Assembly: GCA_025463135.1 (NCBI GenBank) | Contig: JAOAPY010000013.1 | Location: 230,044 to 294,043 of the forward strand | Length of the DNA stretch: 64,000 nt | Direction of reading: 5' to 3' | Source of the DNA: Acidobacteriota bacterium | GTDB lineage: Bacteria; Acidobacteriota; Blastocatellia; Pyrinomonadales; Pyrinomonadaceae | Shown: positions 19,739 through 27,935 of the stretch, piece by piece | Layout of the letters: every line of letters begins with the position of its first letter | How positions within the stretch are numbered: position 1 is the first letter of the stretch | Notes under the pieces: generated by a model | Seen by the model: only the letters and a program-made list of their open reading frames with translations | What the model was told of the DNA's origin: nothing | Databases searched by the model: none | Translations under genes and position numbers: made by a program

Positions 19739-21033
19739 ACGAACCCGACGAAATCAAACAAACATCGACCACTGACGTCAAACGTAGCCGGAACCGTAAC
19801 AGAAAGATCGCCACGGTCTCTGTCGTTGCTGTGGTAGCTGCCGCGGCTATTGCGCTGCTTCTCTACCTACTCATCCCGCAAGGTAAGGGCGGACGACCCG
19901 TGCCTGCGCCACGCAACATTGGCGTCCAAACCTCGAATCAGGAGACCAACGCTCTGTCTGGCGAGTCGACACTTACACTTGTTCCCGAGCAAGCCCAACG
20001 AGCCGACATCAAGATCGAAACAGTTGGCGAGCGCATGTCCGCCGAAGCCAGCGGCCAACAAACAACGGGAGTCGTCCAGGCAAACTCTTATCGGGAAACT
20101 CCGGTGATGTCGTTGGTGGGAGGGATTGTGCGAAGTGTTGGGCCGGAACTGGGACAAAATGTGCGTAAGGGCCAAACAGTTGCGGTCGTGTCCAGCAACG
20201 AGCTTGCCGACGCTCAATCAAAATATCTCGCGGCAATCGCAGAGTTGGAGGAGCATCACAAGCACCATGCGCGGACCGAGAAGCTAGTAGCGATTGGTGC
20301 GGCCAGTCGAGAAGAACTGGAGCTTGCTACCAGCAAGTTGAAAGCAGCGGAGTCGGAATTGGCCAATCTGCGCCAACGACTCTTGCTTCTGGGTTTGAGT
20401 TCTCAACGTGTCAGTGCACTGCGCTCTACATCACAGCTCAGTTCCGAAGTGAGCTTACCAGCGCCTGCTTCCGGTACGGTTACCAGCCGCACCGTCAATT
20501 CAGGCGAAGTCATAGAAGCTAACAAAGAACTTCTGCGAGTAACTGACTTGTCCAGCGTGTGGGTAGTGGCGCAAGTGTATGAGAAAGATCTCGGCAAGGT
20601 TCATATAGGCAGCGGCGCCGGCATCACCACAGACGCTTATCCGGGTCGCATCTTTCGTGGCAAGGTGTCTTACGTTGATCCTAAGGTCGATCCTCAAACA
20701 CGAACCGCACAGGCACGTATTGAATTAGCCAACCCTGGCCGGCAACTCAAGATTGGCATGTACGTCAACGTGGCTTTCGGCGCTCTTGGGGGCGCAGGGC
20801 CAACTGTGCCTGGAGTGCCTGCCGCTGCGGTGCAGAACATGGGAAATCGCCAAGTCGTCTTTGTAGCTACAAGCGATCCTAATGTCTTTGCAATGCGGTT
20901 CGCGCGCCTCGGTCCTGAGAGTAATGGCTTTTATGGAGTGCTGGAAGGCTTGAGCGTTGGTGATCGGATCGTTACAGAAGGCAGTTTCATGTTGCGAGCT
21001 GAGTGGTTGAAGTCACACCCAAGCGGACAGTGA
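19735..21033 (+). CDS. RND efflux periplasmic adaptor (CusB/CzcB type)
   Basis: A 432-residue membrane fusion protein. An N-terminal anchor (VSVVAVVAAAAIALLLYLLI) precedes a lipoyl/barrel-sandwich half-motif (GGIVRSVGPELGQNVRKGQ), then an alpha hairpin (ELADAQSKYLAAIAELEEHH, AASREELELATSKLKAAESE). The second lipoyl half is SLPAPASGTVTSRTVNSGE, and the beta-barrel is VYEKDLGKVHIGSGAG. It bridges pump and channel in the periplasm. It overlaps the TolC-like gene by 4 bp and ends the operon. A CusF-like chaperone domain is not present. Confidence 0.9.
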   Translation: MNEPDEIKQTSTTDVKRSRNRNRKIATVSVVAVVAAAAIALLLYLLIPQGKGGRPVPAPRNIGVQTSNQETNALSGESTLTLVPEQAQRADIKIETVGERMSAEASGQQTTGVVQANSYRETPVMSLVGGIVRSVGPELGQNVRKGQTVAVVSSNELADAQSKYLAAIAELEEHHKHHARTEKLVAIGAASREELELATSKLKAAESELANLRQRLLLLGLSSQRVSALRSTSQLSSEVSLPAPASGTVTSRTVNSGEVIEANKELLRVTDLSSVWVVAQVYEKDLGKVHIGSGAGITTDAYPGRIFRGKVSYVDPKVDPQTRTAQARIELANPGRQLKIGMYVNVAFGALGGAGPTVPGVPAAAVQNMGNRQVVFVATSDPNVFAMRFARLGPESNGFYGVLEGLSVGDRIVTEGSFMLRAEWLKSHPSGQ

Positions 21034-21366
21034 TTGTAGAAATGGTAAAAATGAATGGAGTAGGCAGCGGATTGAAAATTCTTCGTTGCCAGAAAAGCGA
21101 GTGGGGAAAGCGATGTTCTAAGGCGTAGATAGCCCGTCGCCTTCACAAGTAATTATCAAAATCGCGCAAGTATGTCGACTTTTAACACTCGCTTTCTCCC
21201 ATGATGTTTTTCCACCCCTCGTAACGGAGTTTCTTTGCGCGCTATCGCTTTTTTCAAAACGAAATTGGCAAAGTTCTGACGGAGAGCCGACGCCGTTAGG
21301 TCGTCTGCTCTCAGCCACGTCTGCACGGACACATCTTTCTTCAGGCCCATGACTGGGTGCGTCGGC
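21034..21366. other. Intergenic region between convergent operons
   Basis: About 330 bases. On the minus strand a 64-codon frame (21156-21350) begins 17 bp after the SDR gene, but it has no ribosome site and no recognised similarity, so it is not called. No strong terminator hairpin is visible. Confidence 0.5.
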
Positions 21367-22122
21367 TCAGGCGTTCATTCCGCCATCGACCGTAAGATTC
21401 GCCCCGGTAATGTAAGAGGACTCCGGACCGGCGACGAACGCCACCATCGCGGCGACCTCATCAACGCTCCCATAGCGGTCGAGCGCCGTGGCGGCCTTCT
21501 GAGGCACCGCCCAATCTCCCGCAGCGGGATTCAAATCCGTATCGATCGGACCCGGCTGGACGTTGTTGACTGTGATGCCCCGACTCCCGACCTCTCTGGA
21601 CAACCCCTGAGTAAACATCTTCACGGCTCCCTTCGTGGCCGAGTAGGCTACCAGCCCGGGCGTTTGAACACGTTCGCCCACGGCCGAGCCGATCGAGATG
21701 ATGCGACCGCCGCTCTTCATGTGCTTCAGCGCCGCCTGCGTTGCGGCCAGTGTGCCGCGGACGTTGATGTCGATCATGCGATCCATCTCCTCGCGCGTCG
21801 TCTCCTCGAACGTTTTCGGAATGGCCGTGCCGGCATTGTTCACCAGCACATCAAGTTGCCCGAAGGTCGCGACGGTCTTTTCGACCGCGCCCTTGACCGC
21901 TTCGACGTTGGCAGCGTCCGCTTGTATCGCGATCGCCTTTCCGCCATCGAGTTCAATCGCTTTGACTACGGCGGAAGCCGCCCCGGCGTCCTTCACGTAA
22001 GTGATGGCCACGGTCGCTCCATCTGCGGCCAGGCGCTTCGCGATTGCAGCACCGATACCGCGCGACCCGCCAGTGACGAGAGCGACCTTGCCTGCCAGTC
22101 CTCTTTCCTGATTGTTGCTCAT
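21367..22122 (-). CDS. SDR-family oxidoreductase (FabG-like)
   Basis: A 251-residue classical SDR. TGGSRGIGAAIA is the cofactor loop, NNAG follows, the active-site triad is Ser in SIGSAVG with YSATK, and PGPIDTDLNP is the substrate-side loop. The ATG at 22122 follows AAAGGGA. It is the third gene of a minus-strand operon after an SDR and a SnoaL-like gene. It probably reduces a ketone or oxidizes an alcohol with NADP(H); the substrate is unknown. Confidence 0.85.
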   Translation of the reverse strand: MSNNQERGLAGKVALVTGGSRGIGAAIAKRLAADGATVAITYVKDAGAASAVVKAIELDGGKAIAIQADAANVEAVKGAVEKTVATFGQLDVLVNNAGTAIPKTFEETTREEMDRMIDINVRGTLAATQAALKHMKSGGRIISIGSAVGERVQTPGLVAYSATKGAVKMFTQGLSREVGSRGITVNNVQPGPIDTDLNPAAGDWAVPQKAATALDRYGSVDEVAAMVAFVAGPESSYITGANLTVDGGMNA

Positions 22123-22152
22123 GTTTTTCCCTTTCGTTATTTGCGTTGCTGT

Positions 22153-22563
22153 TTAAGCGGAAGTATTCGGAAAACTTGTTCCGAACATCGGAGCCTTACT
22201 CTGCGACTGTTGTTCGGTCACTTCATCCTGAATGACATCCCAATGCTCGACCAGAAGGCCGTCCTTGATACGAACAACGTCTGCGGCAATCCAATTCACC
22301 GGAGCACCGAAGTCGCTAAATCGCCCGTGAACGATCACGAAGTCACCCTCGGCGACGATCGTTCCCGATTCGTACCGCAACGTGGGTGGAAGGCTCTTGA
22401 TAAGCTTGAAAAGTCCCTCCCTGCCCGGTTCAATGTGAGCGCTGTGCTGGATGTAGTCAGGTGACCAATATCGTTCAGCCGTTGTGTAGTCACGCTTATT
22501 GAACAGCGTGTCGAAAGCTTCAAGAACCAACGCTTTGTTTTTCGATTCGTTTGTCTGACTCAT
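22153..22563 (-). CDS. SnoaL-like/NTF2-fold protein (putative ester cyclase family)
   Basis: A 136-residue NTF2-fold protein. NKALVLEAFDTLFNKRDYTT, YWSPDYIQHSAHIEPGREGL and IVHGRFS..WIAADVVRIKDGLLVEHWDV are the usual SnoaL-like motifs. The ATG at 22563 is chosen; the 17 upstream codons in frame derive from the neighbouring MITE-like repeat and are unlikely to be used. Stop and next start are 30 bp apart, so it is co-transcribed with the SDR. Members are often linked to small-molecule modification; the exact reaction cannot be assigned. Confidence 0.8.
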   Translation of the reverse strand: MSQTNESKNKALVLEAFDTLFNKRDYTTAERYWSPDYIQHSAHIEPGREGLFKLIKSLPPTLRYESGTIVAEGDFVIVHGRFSDFGAPVNWIAADVVRIKDGLLVEHWDVIQDEVTEQQSQSKAPMFGTSFPNTSA

Positions 22564-22595
22564 TTCTATTCTCCCTTCACTCAGTCGACGGTCCC

Positions 22596-22701
22596 ATGAG
22601 GTCAGTACCACCACGCGGTAGCGGGTGGGTGCAGTACCTCAGTCACGATCTTACTTGCGCAGAAAAACCCACTCGCTACCGCCTGGTGGTACTGACCTCA
22701 T
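22596..22701. repeat. MITE-like element (106 bp) between operon genes
   Basis: Ends atgaggtcagtaccaccacg and tggtggtactgacctcat are inverted repeats that continue into GCGGTAGCGGGTGGGT and its complement. It belongs to the family at 13740-13878 but has a different, shorter centre. It separates the upstream SDR gene from the SnoaL-like gene and could form a strong hairpin in the operon mRNA. Confidence 0.85.
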
Positions 22702-22757
22702 CGGACGCCGCCTCATTTGTTGCGATAACTTTGAAGACATCACCTGGCCATCACGAA

Positions 22758-23504
22758 TCACAGAGCTGTTTTGCCGCCGTCGACTGCGATCGTCGCGCCC
22801 GTTATGAAAGACGCCTTGTCAGATGAGAGGAACACGATTGACTCGGCGATCTCTTCGGGCTTGCCAAGACGTTTGAGCGGCACTCCCGCGATCAACCCAG
22901 CCTTCCTTAGGTCACTGCCGGCGAACCTCGTCAGTAAGCCCGTATCGATCGGACCAGGAGCAATGGCGTTGACTCGGACGCCGGACCCAGCCGCTTCGAG
23001 CGCTGCCGATTTTGTTAGTCCTTCGACCGCGTGCTTGCTAGCCACGTAAACTGACGCCCCAGCTCCGCCGCTCTGACCGAAGGTAGACGACACGTTGATG
23101 ATGCTCCCAGACCCTTGGGCCAACATCACGCGAAGCTCATGCTTCATGCTCAGCAGTGTGCCGAGGACATTGGTGTCAAAGGTTGCGGCGTAGCTTTCAG
23201 CGGATTGCTCTGTTACTAACCCTGGCTTGCCTTCCGTGCCGGCGTTATTGACAGCCACATCCAGACGACCAAACCGGGCGACTGTCTTATCGACAAGGCT
23301 CCGCACATCGTCTTCGTGGCGCACATCGGACCTCACAAATTCAGCTTCCGCGCCGAGTCTGCCGAGCTCGCTAACCAGCTTTTGGCCCTCTTCCTCATGT
23401 CGCCCTGAAATAACAATGCGTGCGCCTTCCTGCACGAAGGCAATTGCGGTGGCGCGGCCAATACCTGTCAGCGCGCCGGTGATCAAAATAACCTTCTTCT
23501 TCAT
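22758..23504 (-). CDS. SDR-family oxidoreductase
   Basis: A 248-residue classical SDR with TGALTGIGRATA, NNAGTEG, Ser in INVSST, YVASK and PGPIDTGLLTR. The ATG at 23504 is chosen. It overlaps the stop of a 10-codon ORF (ATGA) and sits behind a GAGAGG ribosome site, so it is translationally coupled to a STAS-gene remnant. It is first of three enzymes in the operon (SDR, SnoaL-like, SDR). The substrate is unknown. Confidence 0.85.
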   Translation of the reverse strand: MKKKVILITGALTGIGRATAIAFVQEGARIVISGRHEEEGQKLVSELGRLGAEAEFVRSDVRHEDDVRSLVDKTVARFGRLDVAVNNAGTEGKPGLVTEQSAESYAATFDTNVLGTLLSMKHELRVMLAQGSGSIINVSSTFGQSGGAGASVYVASKHAVEGLTKSAALEAAGSGVRVNAIAPGPIDTGLLTRFAGSDLRKAGLIAGVPLKRLGKPEEIAESIVFLSSDKASFITGATIAVDGGKTAL

Positions 23505-23533
23505 GAGACCCACCTCTCGATCCTTAAAGTCAT
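23501..23533 (-). pseudogene. Ten-codon remnant of a STAS gene 5' end, coupled to the SDR
   Basis: ATG at 23533 opens MTLRIERWVS and stops in an ATGA overlap with the SDR start. The first six codons equal the N terminus of the STAS protein at 24751 (MTLRIE), and the upstream sequence also matches (aacgaaaatgac versus aacgaacgtgac). It is therefore a truncated duplicate whose start signals now serve the SDR. Confidence 0.65.
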
Positions 23534-23536
23534 TTT

Positions 23537-23660
23537 CGTTCTGTCTTAAGTTCCACCCTGGAGCGGTTGCACGCTGAGTGCCATTGGGATTTCCTTGAAT
23601 TTCAGGCCCTTATGGCTTGACTCCGGGCCGCTTTTTCGGCGTTTGCTGAAACTTCGGCTT
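23537..23660 (-). repeat. Inverted duplicate flank A of the repeat array
   Basis: Read on the minus strand, this holds tttcagcaaacgccgaaaaa, the mini-ORF and the start of a STAS gene. The same series appears on the plus strand at 24622-24775 with substitutions in the middle. The two flanks bracket the 23733-24558 array as large inverted repeats. Confidence 0.75.
23546..23584 (-). CDS. Conserved 12-codon mini-ORF, copy A
   Basis: ATG at 23584 encodes MALSVQPLQGGT and ends TAA at 23546. It is preceded by AAGGA at good spacing. An inverted second copy at 24700-24738 has the same length and start sequence (MALSVQP). Conservation of frame and ribosome site suggests a translated leader peptide upstream of the STAS and SDR genes; function unknown. 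Confidence 0.5.
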   Translation of the reverse strand: MALSVQPLQGGT

Positions 23661-23732
23661 GCAAATCGTCCGTAGCCGGTTCGCGTTTGATTGGGGCAAT
23701 AGGTTTGTGGCCGAAGAGGTGCGAGTTGAGGG

Positions 23733-24558
23733 ATGAGGTCAGTACCGGGAGCGGGTAGCGACCGGGTCTCGTGAGCGATCTGTGACCGCCGGCAGTATGA
23801 AGTCAGTACCACCTCGCGGTAGCGGGTGGGTCTCGTGAGCGATCTCTGACCGCCGGCAGTATGAAGTCAGTACCACCTCGCGGTAGCGGGTGGGTCTCGT
23901 GAGCGATCTGTGACCGTCGGCAGTATGAAGTCAGTACCACCTCGCGGTAGCGGGTGGGTCTCGTGAGCGATCTCTGACCGTCGGCAGCATGAAGTCAGTA
24001 CCACCTCGCGGTAGCGGGTGCGTCTCGTGAGCGATCTCTGACCGTCGGCAGCATGAAGTCAGTACCACCTCGCGGTAGCGGGTGGGTCTCGTGTGCGATC
24101 TGTGACCGTCGGCAGCATGAAGTCAGTACCACCTCGCGGTAGCGGGTGGGTAAGTGATGGAGCAGCTATGACGCCGAGAGGATCTGGTTGTGCCCAGCGA
24201 TCTTGTTGGGAGCAGACCCACCCGCTACCGCGTGGTGGTGCTGACCTCATGGGTCCGCCGCGTGAGTGCCTGCGATGGGGACCCGCTACCGCGTGGTGGT
24301 ACTGACCTCATCGGTCCGCCGCGTGAGTGTCTGCGATGGGGACCCGCTACCGCGTGGTGGTACTGACCTCATGGATCCGCCGCGTGAGTGTCTGCGATGG
24401 GGACCCGCTACCGCGTGGTGGTACTGACCTCATGGGTCCGCCGCGTGAGTGTCTGCGATGGGGACCCACCCGCTACCGCGTGGTGGTACTGACCTCATTG
24501 TCCGCCGCGTGAGTGTCTGCGATGGGGACCCGCTGCCGCGTGGTGGTACTGACCTCAT
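23733..24558. repeat. Palindromic array: 7 x 64-bp direct units facing 6 x ~61-bp inverted units
   Basis: Left units start at 23733, 23797, 23861, 23925, 23989, 24053 and 24117, exactly 64 bp apart. Each contains AAGTCAGTACCACCTCGCGG, TAGCGGGTGGGT and tctcgtgagcgatct; the first unit is a variant. Right units are the inverse (TACCGCGTGGTGGTACTGAC then CTCAT), ending at 24250, 24311, 24372, 24433, 24498 and 24558. Units at 24117-24250 form one complete MITE-like element like the one at 13740. No spacer variation of CRISPR kind is seen, and no cas genes are present. The array is noncoding. Confidence 0.92.
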
Positions 24559-24621
24559 GGGGCTGCTCGTTGTAGTAAGGGCCAGTGCTCAAACCGCATC
24601 ACTACCCACACGCCGATGCTC

Positions 24622-24775
24622 CAGGCTGAGTTTTCAGCAAACGCCGAAAAAGCGGCCCCAAGCTAGGACGAAACCCTCTGTGATTCAAGGGAATTCAAAG
24701 TGGCACTCAGCGTGCAACCGTTCAAGCGTGGCACTTGAGAGCAAACGAACGTGACCTTAAGAATCGAAAAAGTTT
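24622..24775 (+). repeat. Inverted duplicate flank B of the repeat array
   Basis: Plus-strand partner of 23537-23660. It contains tttcagcaaacgccgaaaaa, gcggccc, the second mini-ORF and the first codons of the intact STAS gene. The 12-codon frame and the sequence just before both STAS starts are the best conserved parts. Confidence 0.75.
24700..24738 (+). CDS. Conserved 12-codon mini-ORF, copy B
   Basis: GTG at 24700 encodes MALSVQPFKRGT, ending TGA at 24736-24738, 12 bp before the STAS start. An AAGGGA ribosome site lies upstream. It differs from copy A at three C-terminal residues but keeps length and frame. It is a candidate leader peptide. Confidence 0.5.
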   Translation: MALSVQPFKRGT

Positions 24776-25017
24776 CGGATGGACAGACGACGACGCTACG
24801 GCTGATTGGCCGCATGCGCCGGGAGCATATAGAAGAATTGAAAGCGCAAATAAAGGCCGGTGGGACGAGCGTCACGCTCGACTTGAACGAAGTGAGTCTC
24901 ATCGACCTGGATGTCGTTCGCTTCCTCGCAGCATGTCAAACGGAAGGCATCTCCCTGGTCCATTGTTCTCGTTATATAAACAACTGGATCGCCAAAGAGC
25001 GGTTCAGAGGTCAATAA
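24751..25017 (+). CDS. STAS-domain-like small protein
   Basis: An 88-residue protein starting at GTG 24751. The pattern TLRLIGRMRREHIEELKAQI, VTLDLNEVSLIDLDVVRFL and GISLVHCSRYINNWI matches STAS/anti-sigma antagonist-like small proteins. The DLNEVSLIDLDVV segment occupies the place of the phosphorylatable Ser/Thr loop, but the usual DS.G is absent. It is cytoplasmic. A truncated duplicate of its 5' end precedes the SDR at 23504. The partner is unknown. Confidence 0.65.
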   Translation: MTLRIEKVSDGQTTTLRLIGRMRREHIEELKAQIKAGGTSVTLDLNEVSLIDLDVVRFLAACQTEGISLVHCSRYINNWIAKERFRGQ

Positions 25018-25151
25018 AGTTCGCGGAGAATTCAACCCGCAATCAAGCGATGGTTGAGCAGCGGGATGTGCTTGAAACTATGCTCCCGAGAGCAACGGAA
25101 AAATACAAACGGCAAGTTTTAGTCCCATCAAGAACGCGTCCCGACGGCGAT

Positions 25152-25297
25152 GATGGAGTCAGTACCGGGAGCGGACCGGGGTCCCCAAGCGGGCAGCCCG
25201 CTTGGGGTGGTGGATGCGACCCGGGCTCAGCCTACGCGACGGTCGAGATCGCCAAACTTTAACCCGGTCGCTACCGCTCCCGGTACTGACCTCATCA
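25152..25297. repeat. MITE-like element, GGGAGCGG variant
   Basis: Ends tgatggagtcagtaccggga and tcccggtactgacctcatca are near-perfect inverted repeats. An internal hairpin ccccaagcgggcagcccgct with tgggg adds a second stem. Its termini match the first unit of the 23733 array, so it belongs to a second subfamily. Confidence 0.85.
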
Positions 25298-25330
25298 CAA
25301 ATCTATTCGTTTAGGAGAACCAACGTGTTA

Positions 25331-25798
25331 ATGAAATCTTTCAGATCTTTTTACATCAAATATCTTTTTCTTCTAATTCTCAGTGTTGTACCCTTTGTAT
25401 CGGCCCAGGACACAAAACTTCCGCCGGATGTAAGACTCTCGGAAGGATCAAAACTCGATCAGAGTCAGGCCGGATTGTTCATGAACGAATGTTGGTACGT
25501 TAGCCTGCGGAGCAGGCGACAGCATAAAGCCTGGGGCGCGCGCCCCAGGTCATCAGAAAATGAGGAGTTCCAAACCTGCGAAGCAGGTGACAGTCTGTCA
25601 TCGCTCAAAGCTGTCGCCCGCTCCGCGAGCTCATAACCGTATGCCACAGTTCCCCGGGGGCTTGCGCCCCAGGCTTTATGCTGTCGCCTGCTCCGCATGC
25701 TTGGGCCGATCCACTTCATGAATAATCTGGGCCAGGCACTTAGCAGTGACGGTGTAAGTTTTAGGGATTTGATCCAGAAGTATGTCGAAATCGGCTAA
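25331..25798 (+). pseudogene. Secreted-protein gene interrupted by a REP composite
   Basis: ATG 25331 opens a signal peptide (SFYIKYLFLLILSVVPFVSA) and about 35 mature residues ending near QSQAGLFMNE. Then a REP composite (25503-25700) brings an in-frame stop at 25634. The same frame resumes after it as MNNLGQALSSDGVSFRDLIQ, ending at 25798 and overlapping the MFS start. Both halves are in the same frame, consistent with one gene split by an insertion. The protein family is not recognised. Confidence 0.6.
25503..25700. repeat. Symmetric REP composite
   Basis: GCCTGC-gga-GCAGGC (25503-25517), the perfect palindrome CCTGGGGCGCGCGCCCCAGG (25530-25549) and ACCTGC-gaa-GCAGGT (25574-25588) are mirrored by inverted copies ending near 25700 (aggctttatgctgtcgcctg). 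These are the same modules as at 11011-11266, but no RAYT sequence remains between them. Confidence 0.8.
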
Positions 25799-27422
25799 GA
25801 AAATTCCTTTGGCCAAAGAACCCAAAGGGAAGGATGCCGGCAGCCTCGCATCCGCCTGGCGTCCGCTGCGCGAACCAGTGTTCCGTGCACTTTGGATCGC
25901 GACCGTCGTGTCCAACATCGGGACGTGGATGCAGGACGTAGGCGAGTCGTGGTTAATGACCTCGCTGACGCCTTCACCTGTGCTGGTGGCACTGGTAGAG
26001 ACAGCGGGCAGTCTGCCAGTCGTGCTTCTGGCTCTGCCGGCGGGAGCGCTTGCAGACATCGTTGACCGCCGTCGCCTGCTGCTGGTCATGCAGATCTGGA
26101 TGGTCGTCGCCGCGGGCGCGATGGGAGTCCTGGCGTTGATGGGCCAGATGACTCCCGCTCGTCTGCTCTCGCTGACCTTTCTTCTTGGCATCGGGACCGC
26201 GATGAGTAGCCCGGTCTGGCAGGCGATTACCCCTGAGTTGGTTCGTCCGACAGATTTGCCGGCCGCGATCACTCTGAGCGTGGTCAGTTTTAACGTCGCG
26301 CGTGCAATCGGTCCGGCGTTAGGCGGATTCATCATTGGCGCGTCTGGCCCATGGGCAGTCTTTCTCCTCAACGCAGCTTCATTCATTGCCATAATGGTCG
26401 TCGTCTATCGTTGGCGCCCTGCTCCGCGGAGAAGCAAGCTACCTCCCGAAGACATCATTGGAGCTATGCGCAGCGGCACACTCTATCTGCGCAACTCGCC
26501 GGAACTCCAAACAGTCATGGTTCGGACCGGCATCTTCGCTGTCTGCGCGAGCGGGTTGTGGGCCTTAGTGGCGCAGCAGGCTCGGAGAGGGTTAGGTCTG
26601 GGCTCGTTCGGTTACGGGCTGCTCCTCGGTTGCATCGGTCTCGGCGCAATAGTTGGCGCCTGGTTGCTGCCAAAGATCCGAGAGCGGCTCTCTATGAATG
26701 GACTCGTAGCGGCGGGCACGGTTGTGTTTGCCTTAGCAACAATTTCCCTTGCCTACATTCACTCTTTCGGAGTGCTCGCCGGCGCGTTAGCAGTCGGGGG
26801 CGTCGGATGGATTGCGGTACTGTCGAGCTTGACCGTGTCCGCACAAACAGTCACGCCTTCGTGGGTACGAGCCCGGGTCATGGCCGTTTACCTGCTGGTC
26901 TTCATGGGCGGTCTCGCCGTCGGCAGCGCCGTCTGGGGTTTTGTGGCAGCGCGCATCGGTGTTTCGACCGCGCTATTGTTCGCGGCAATTGGTCTGGTCA
27001 CGGGTCCTTTGGTGTCATGGCGCTTTCGCCTGATTGGCAATGAGAACTTGTCGCTTGCTCCTTCGATGCATTGGCCCGAGCCGGTGATGTTGATCGACAC
27101 AGATACGTCGGAGGGACCTGCCATCACTGTGGTTGAGTATCGAATCGATCCCAAAACCGCTGACGAATTCCTGCAAGCAATGAAGGACATGAAGCGGATA
27201 CGCCAACGCGACGGCGCAATCCGTTGGAACCTGTCCCGCGATACTGCGGACCCGCAAAGATACGTGGAGACCTTTGTGACTGAATCGTGGGCCGACCACC
27301 TAAGACAACACGAAAGAGTCACCGCCGAGAATCGCGAAGTAGAGCAGCGCGCTCAGGCATTCCATCTCGGCCCCGAGCTGCCCAAGATAACGCATCTGGT
27401 TGCGGAAGAGATGCCGAAGTGA
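25782..27422 (+). CDS. MFS exporter (MFS_3/EntS-like) with C-terminal ABM-like domain
   Basis: A 546-residue transporter. About 12 membrane helices begin at VFRALWIATVVSNIGTWMQD, the N-terminal signature of the EntS/MFS_3 group. LPAGALADIVDRRRLL is the loop 2-3 motif A. After the last helix, residues ~430-546 form a soluble domain (AITVVEYRIDPKTADEFLQA, WNLSRDTADPQRYVETFV) like antibiotic biosynthesis monooxygenase dimers, a common extension in this group. It may export siderophore-like or other small molecules; the cargo is unknown. The start overlaps the disrupted upstream gene. Confidence 0.85.
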   Translation: MSKSAKKIPLAKEPKGKDAGSLASAWRPLREPVFRALWIATVVSNIGTWMQDVGESWLMTSLTPSPVLVALVETAGSLPVVLLALPAGALADIVDRRRLLLVMQIWMVVAAGAMGVLALMGQMTPARLLSLTFLLGIGTAMSSPVWQAITPELVRPTDLPAAITLSVVSFNVARAIGPALGGFIIGASGPWAVFLLNAASFIAIMVVVYRWRPAPRRSKLPPEDIIGAMRSGTLYLRNSPELQTVMVRTGIFAVCASGLWALVAQQARRGLGLGSFGYGLLLGCIGLGAIVGAWLLPKIRERLSMNGLVAAGTVVFALATISLAYIHSFGVLAGALAVGGVGWIAVLSSLTVSAQTVTPSWVRARVMAVYLLVFMGGLAVGSAVWGFVAARIGVSTALLFAAIGLVTGPLVSWRFRLIGNENLSLAPSMHWPEPVMLIDTDTSEGPAITVVEYRIDPKTADEFLQAMKDMKRIRQRDGAIRWNLSRDTADPQRYVETFVTESWADHLRQHERVTAENREVEQRAQAFHLGPELPKITHLVAEEMPK

Positions 27423-27539
27423 CGAACTGCCTCAGTCGATTACCAATCAATCAGGACGTTGGAGAGTTTCGGCCCTAGCGGGCCCTGTCGGCTACACCGT
27501 GGCTCGACCGTGGGACGAGCCAGAGGCTCAGGCCGATTT

Positions 27540-27935
27540 GAGGTTCGCAACCAACAACGGATCGCAGGTCAGGCGGCCATTGCTTTTGAAGAGGCGCGAG
27601 GTTGTAGGGTCGAAAGTGTCGAGAGCGATACTCGCGGCTTTGATCTGATTTCGCGTCGCGCTCTCTCAAGTACTGAAGGAAAGCGGATCGAGACGCGGTT
27701 TATCGAGGTGAAAGGTCGGGCTGCGGTCGGCGAGATCGCACTTACCGCTAACGAATACAAGACGGCCCAGCGCCTGGGCGATGACTACTGGCTGTACGTC
27801 GTGTTCAAGTGCGCGTCGAAACCTCTGGTAACCACCATTCAGAACCCCGCCCGCTTTGATTGGGAGCCATTGTCTAAGATAGATTGCTATCGCTTAGGTT
27901 CGGAAATGATTTTGAAAGAGCCACTGAGATCGTAA
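27540..27935 (+). pseudogene. DUF3883 fragment (C-terminal piece of a helicase-like protein)
   Basis: The frame contains AIAFEEARGCRVESVESDTR, GFDLISR, RFIEVKGRAAVGEIALTANE and WLYVVFKCASKP, the DUF3883 nuclease-like core usually found at the C terminus of large SNF2/DEAD helicases in defence or repair loci. Upstream codons (27459 on) show no homology and no helicase part is present. It is therefore read as a truncated leftover. It could also be a stand-alone small protein, though it has no clear ribosome site. Confidence 0.65.

Noticed and set aside
21156..21350. 64-codon minus-strand frame after the SDR gene
   Set aside because: No ribosome site and no recognised similarity; it could be chance in a 330-bp gap.
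21349..22464. 371-codon plus-strand frame
   Set aside because: It is the antisense shadow of the SDR and SnoaL-like genes, which have clear family motifs.
23733..24558. CRISPR-like array
   Set aside because: Repeats are regular, but the intervening sequence is also repeated rather than unique, the second half is inverted, and no cas genes are present.
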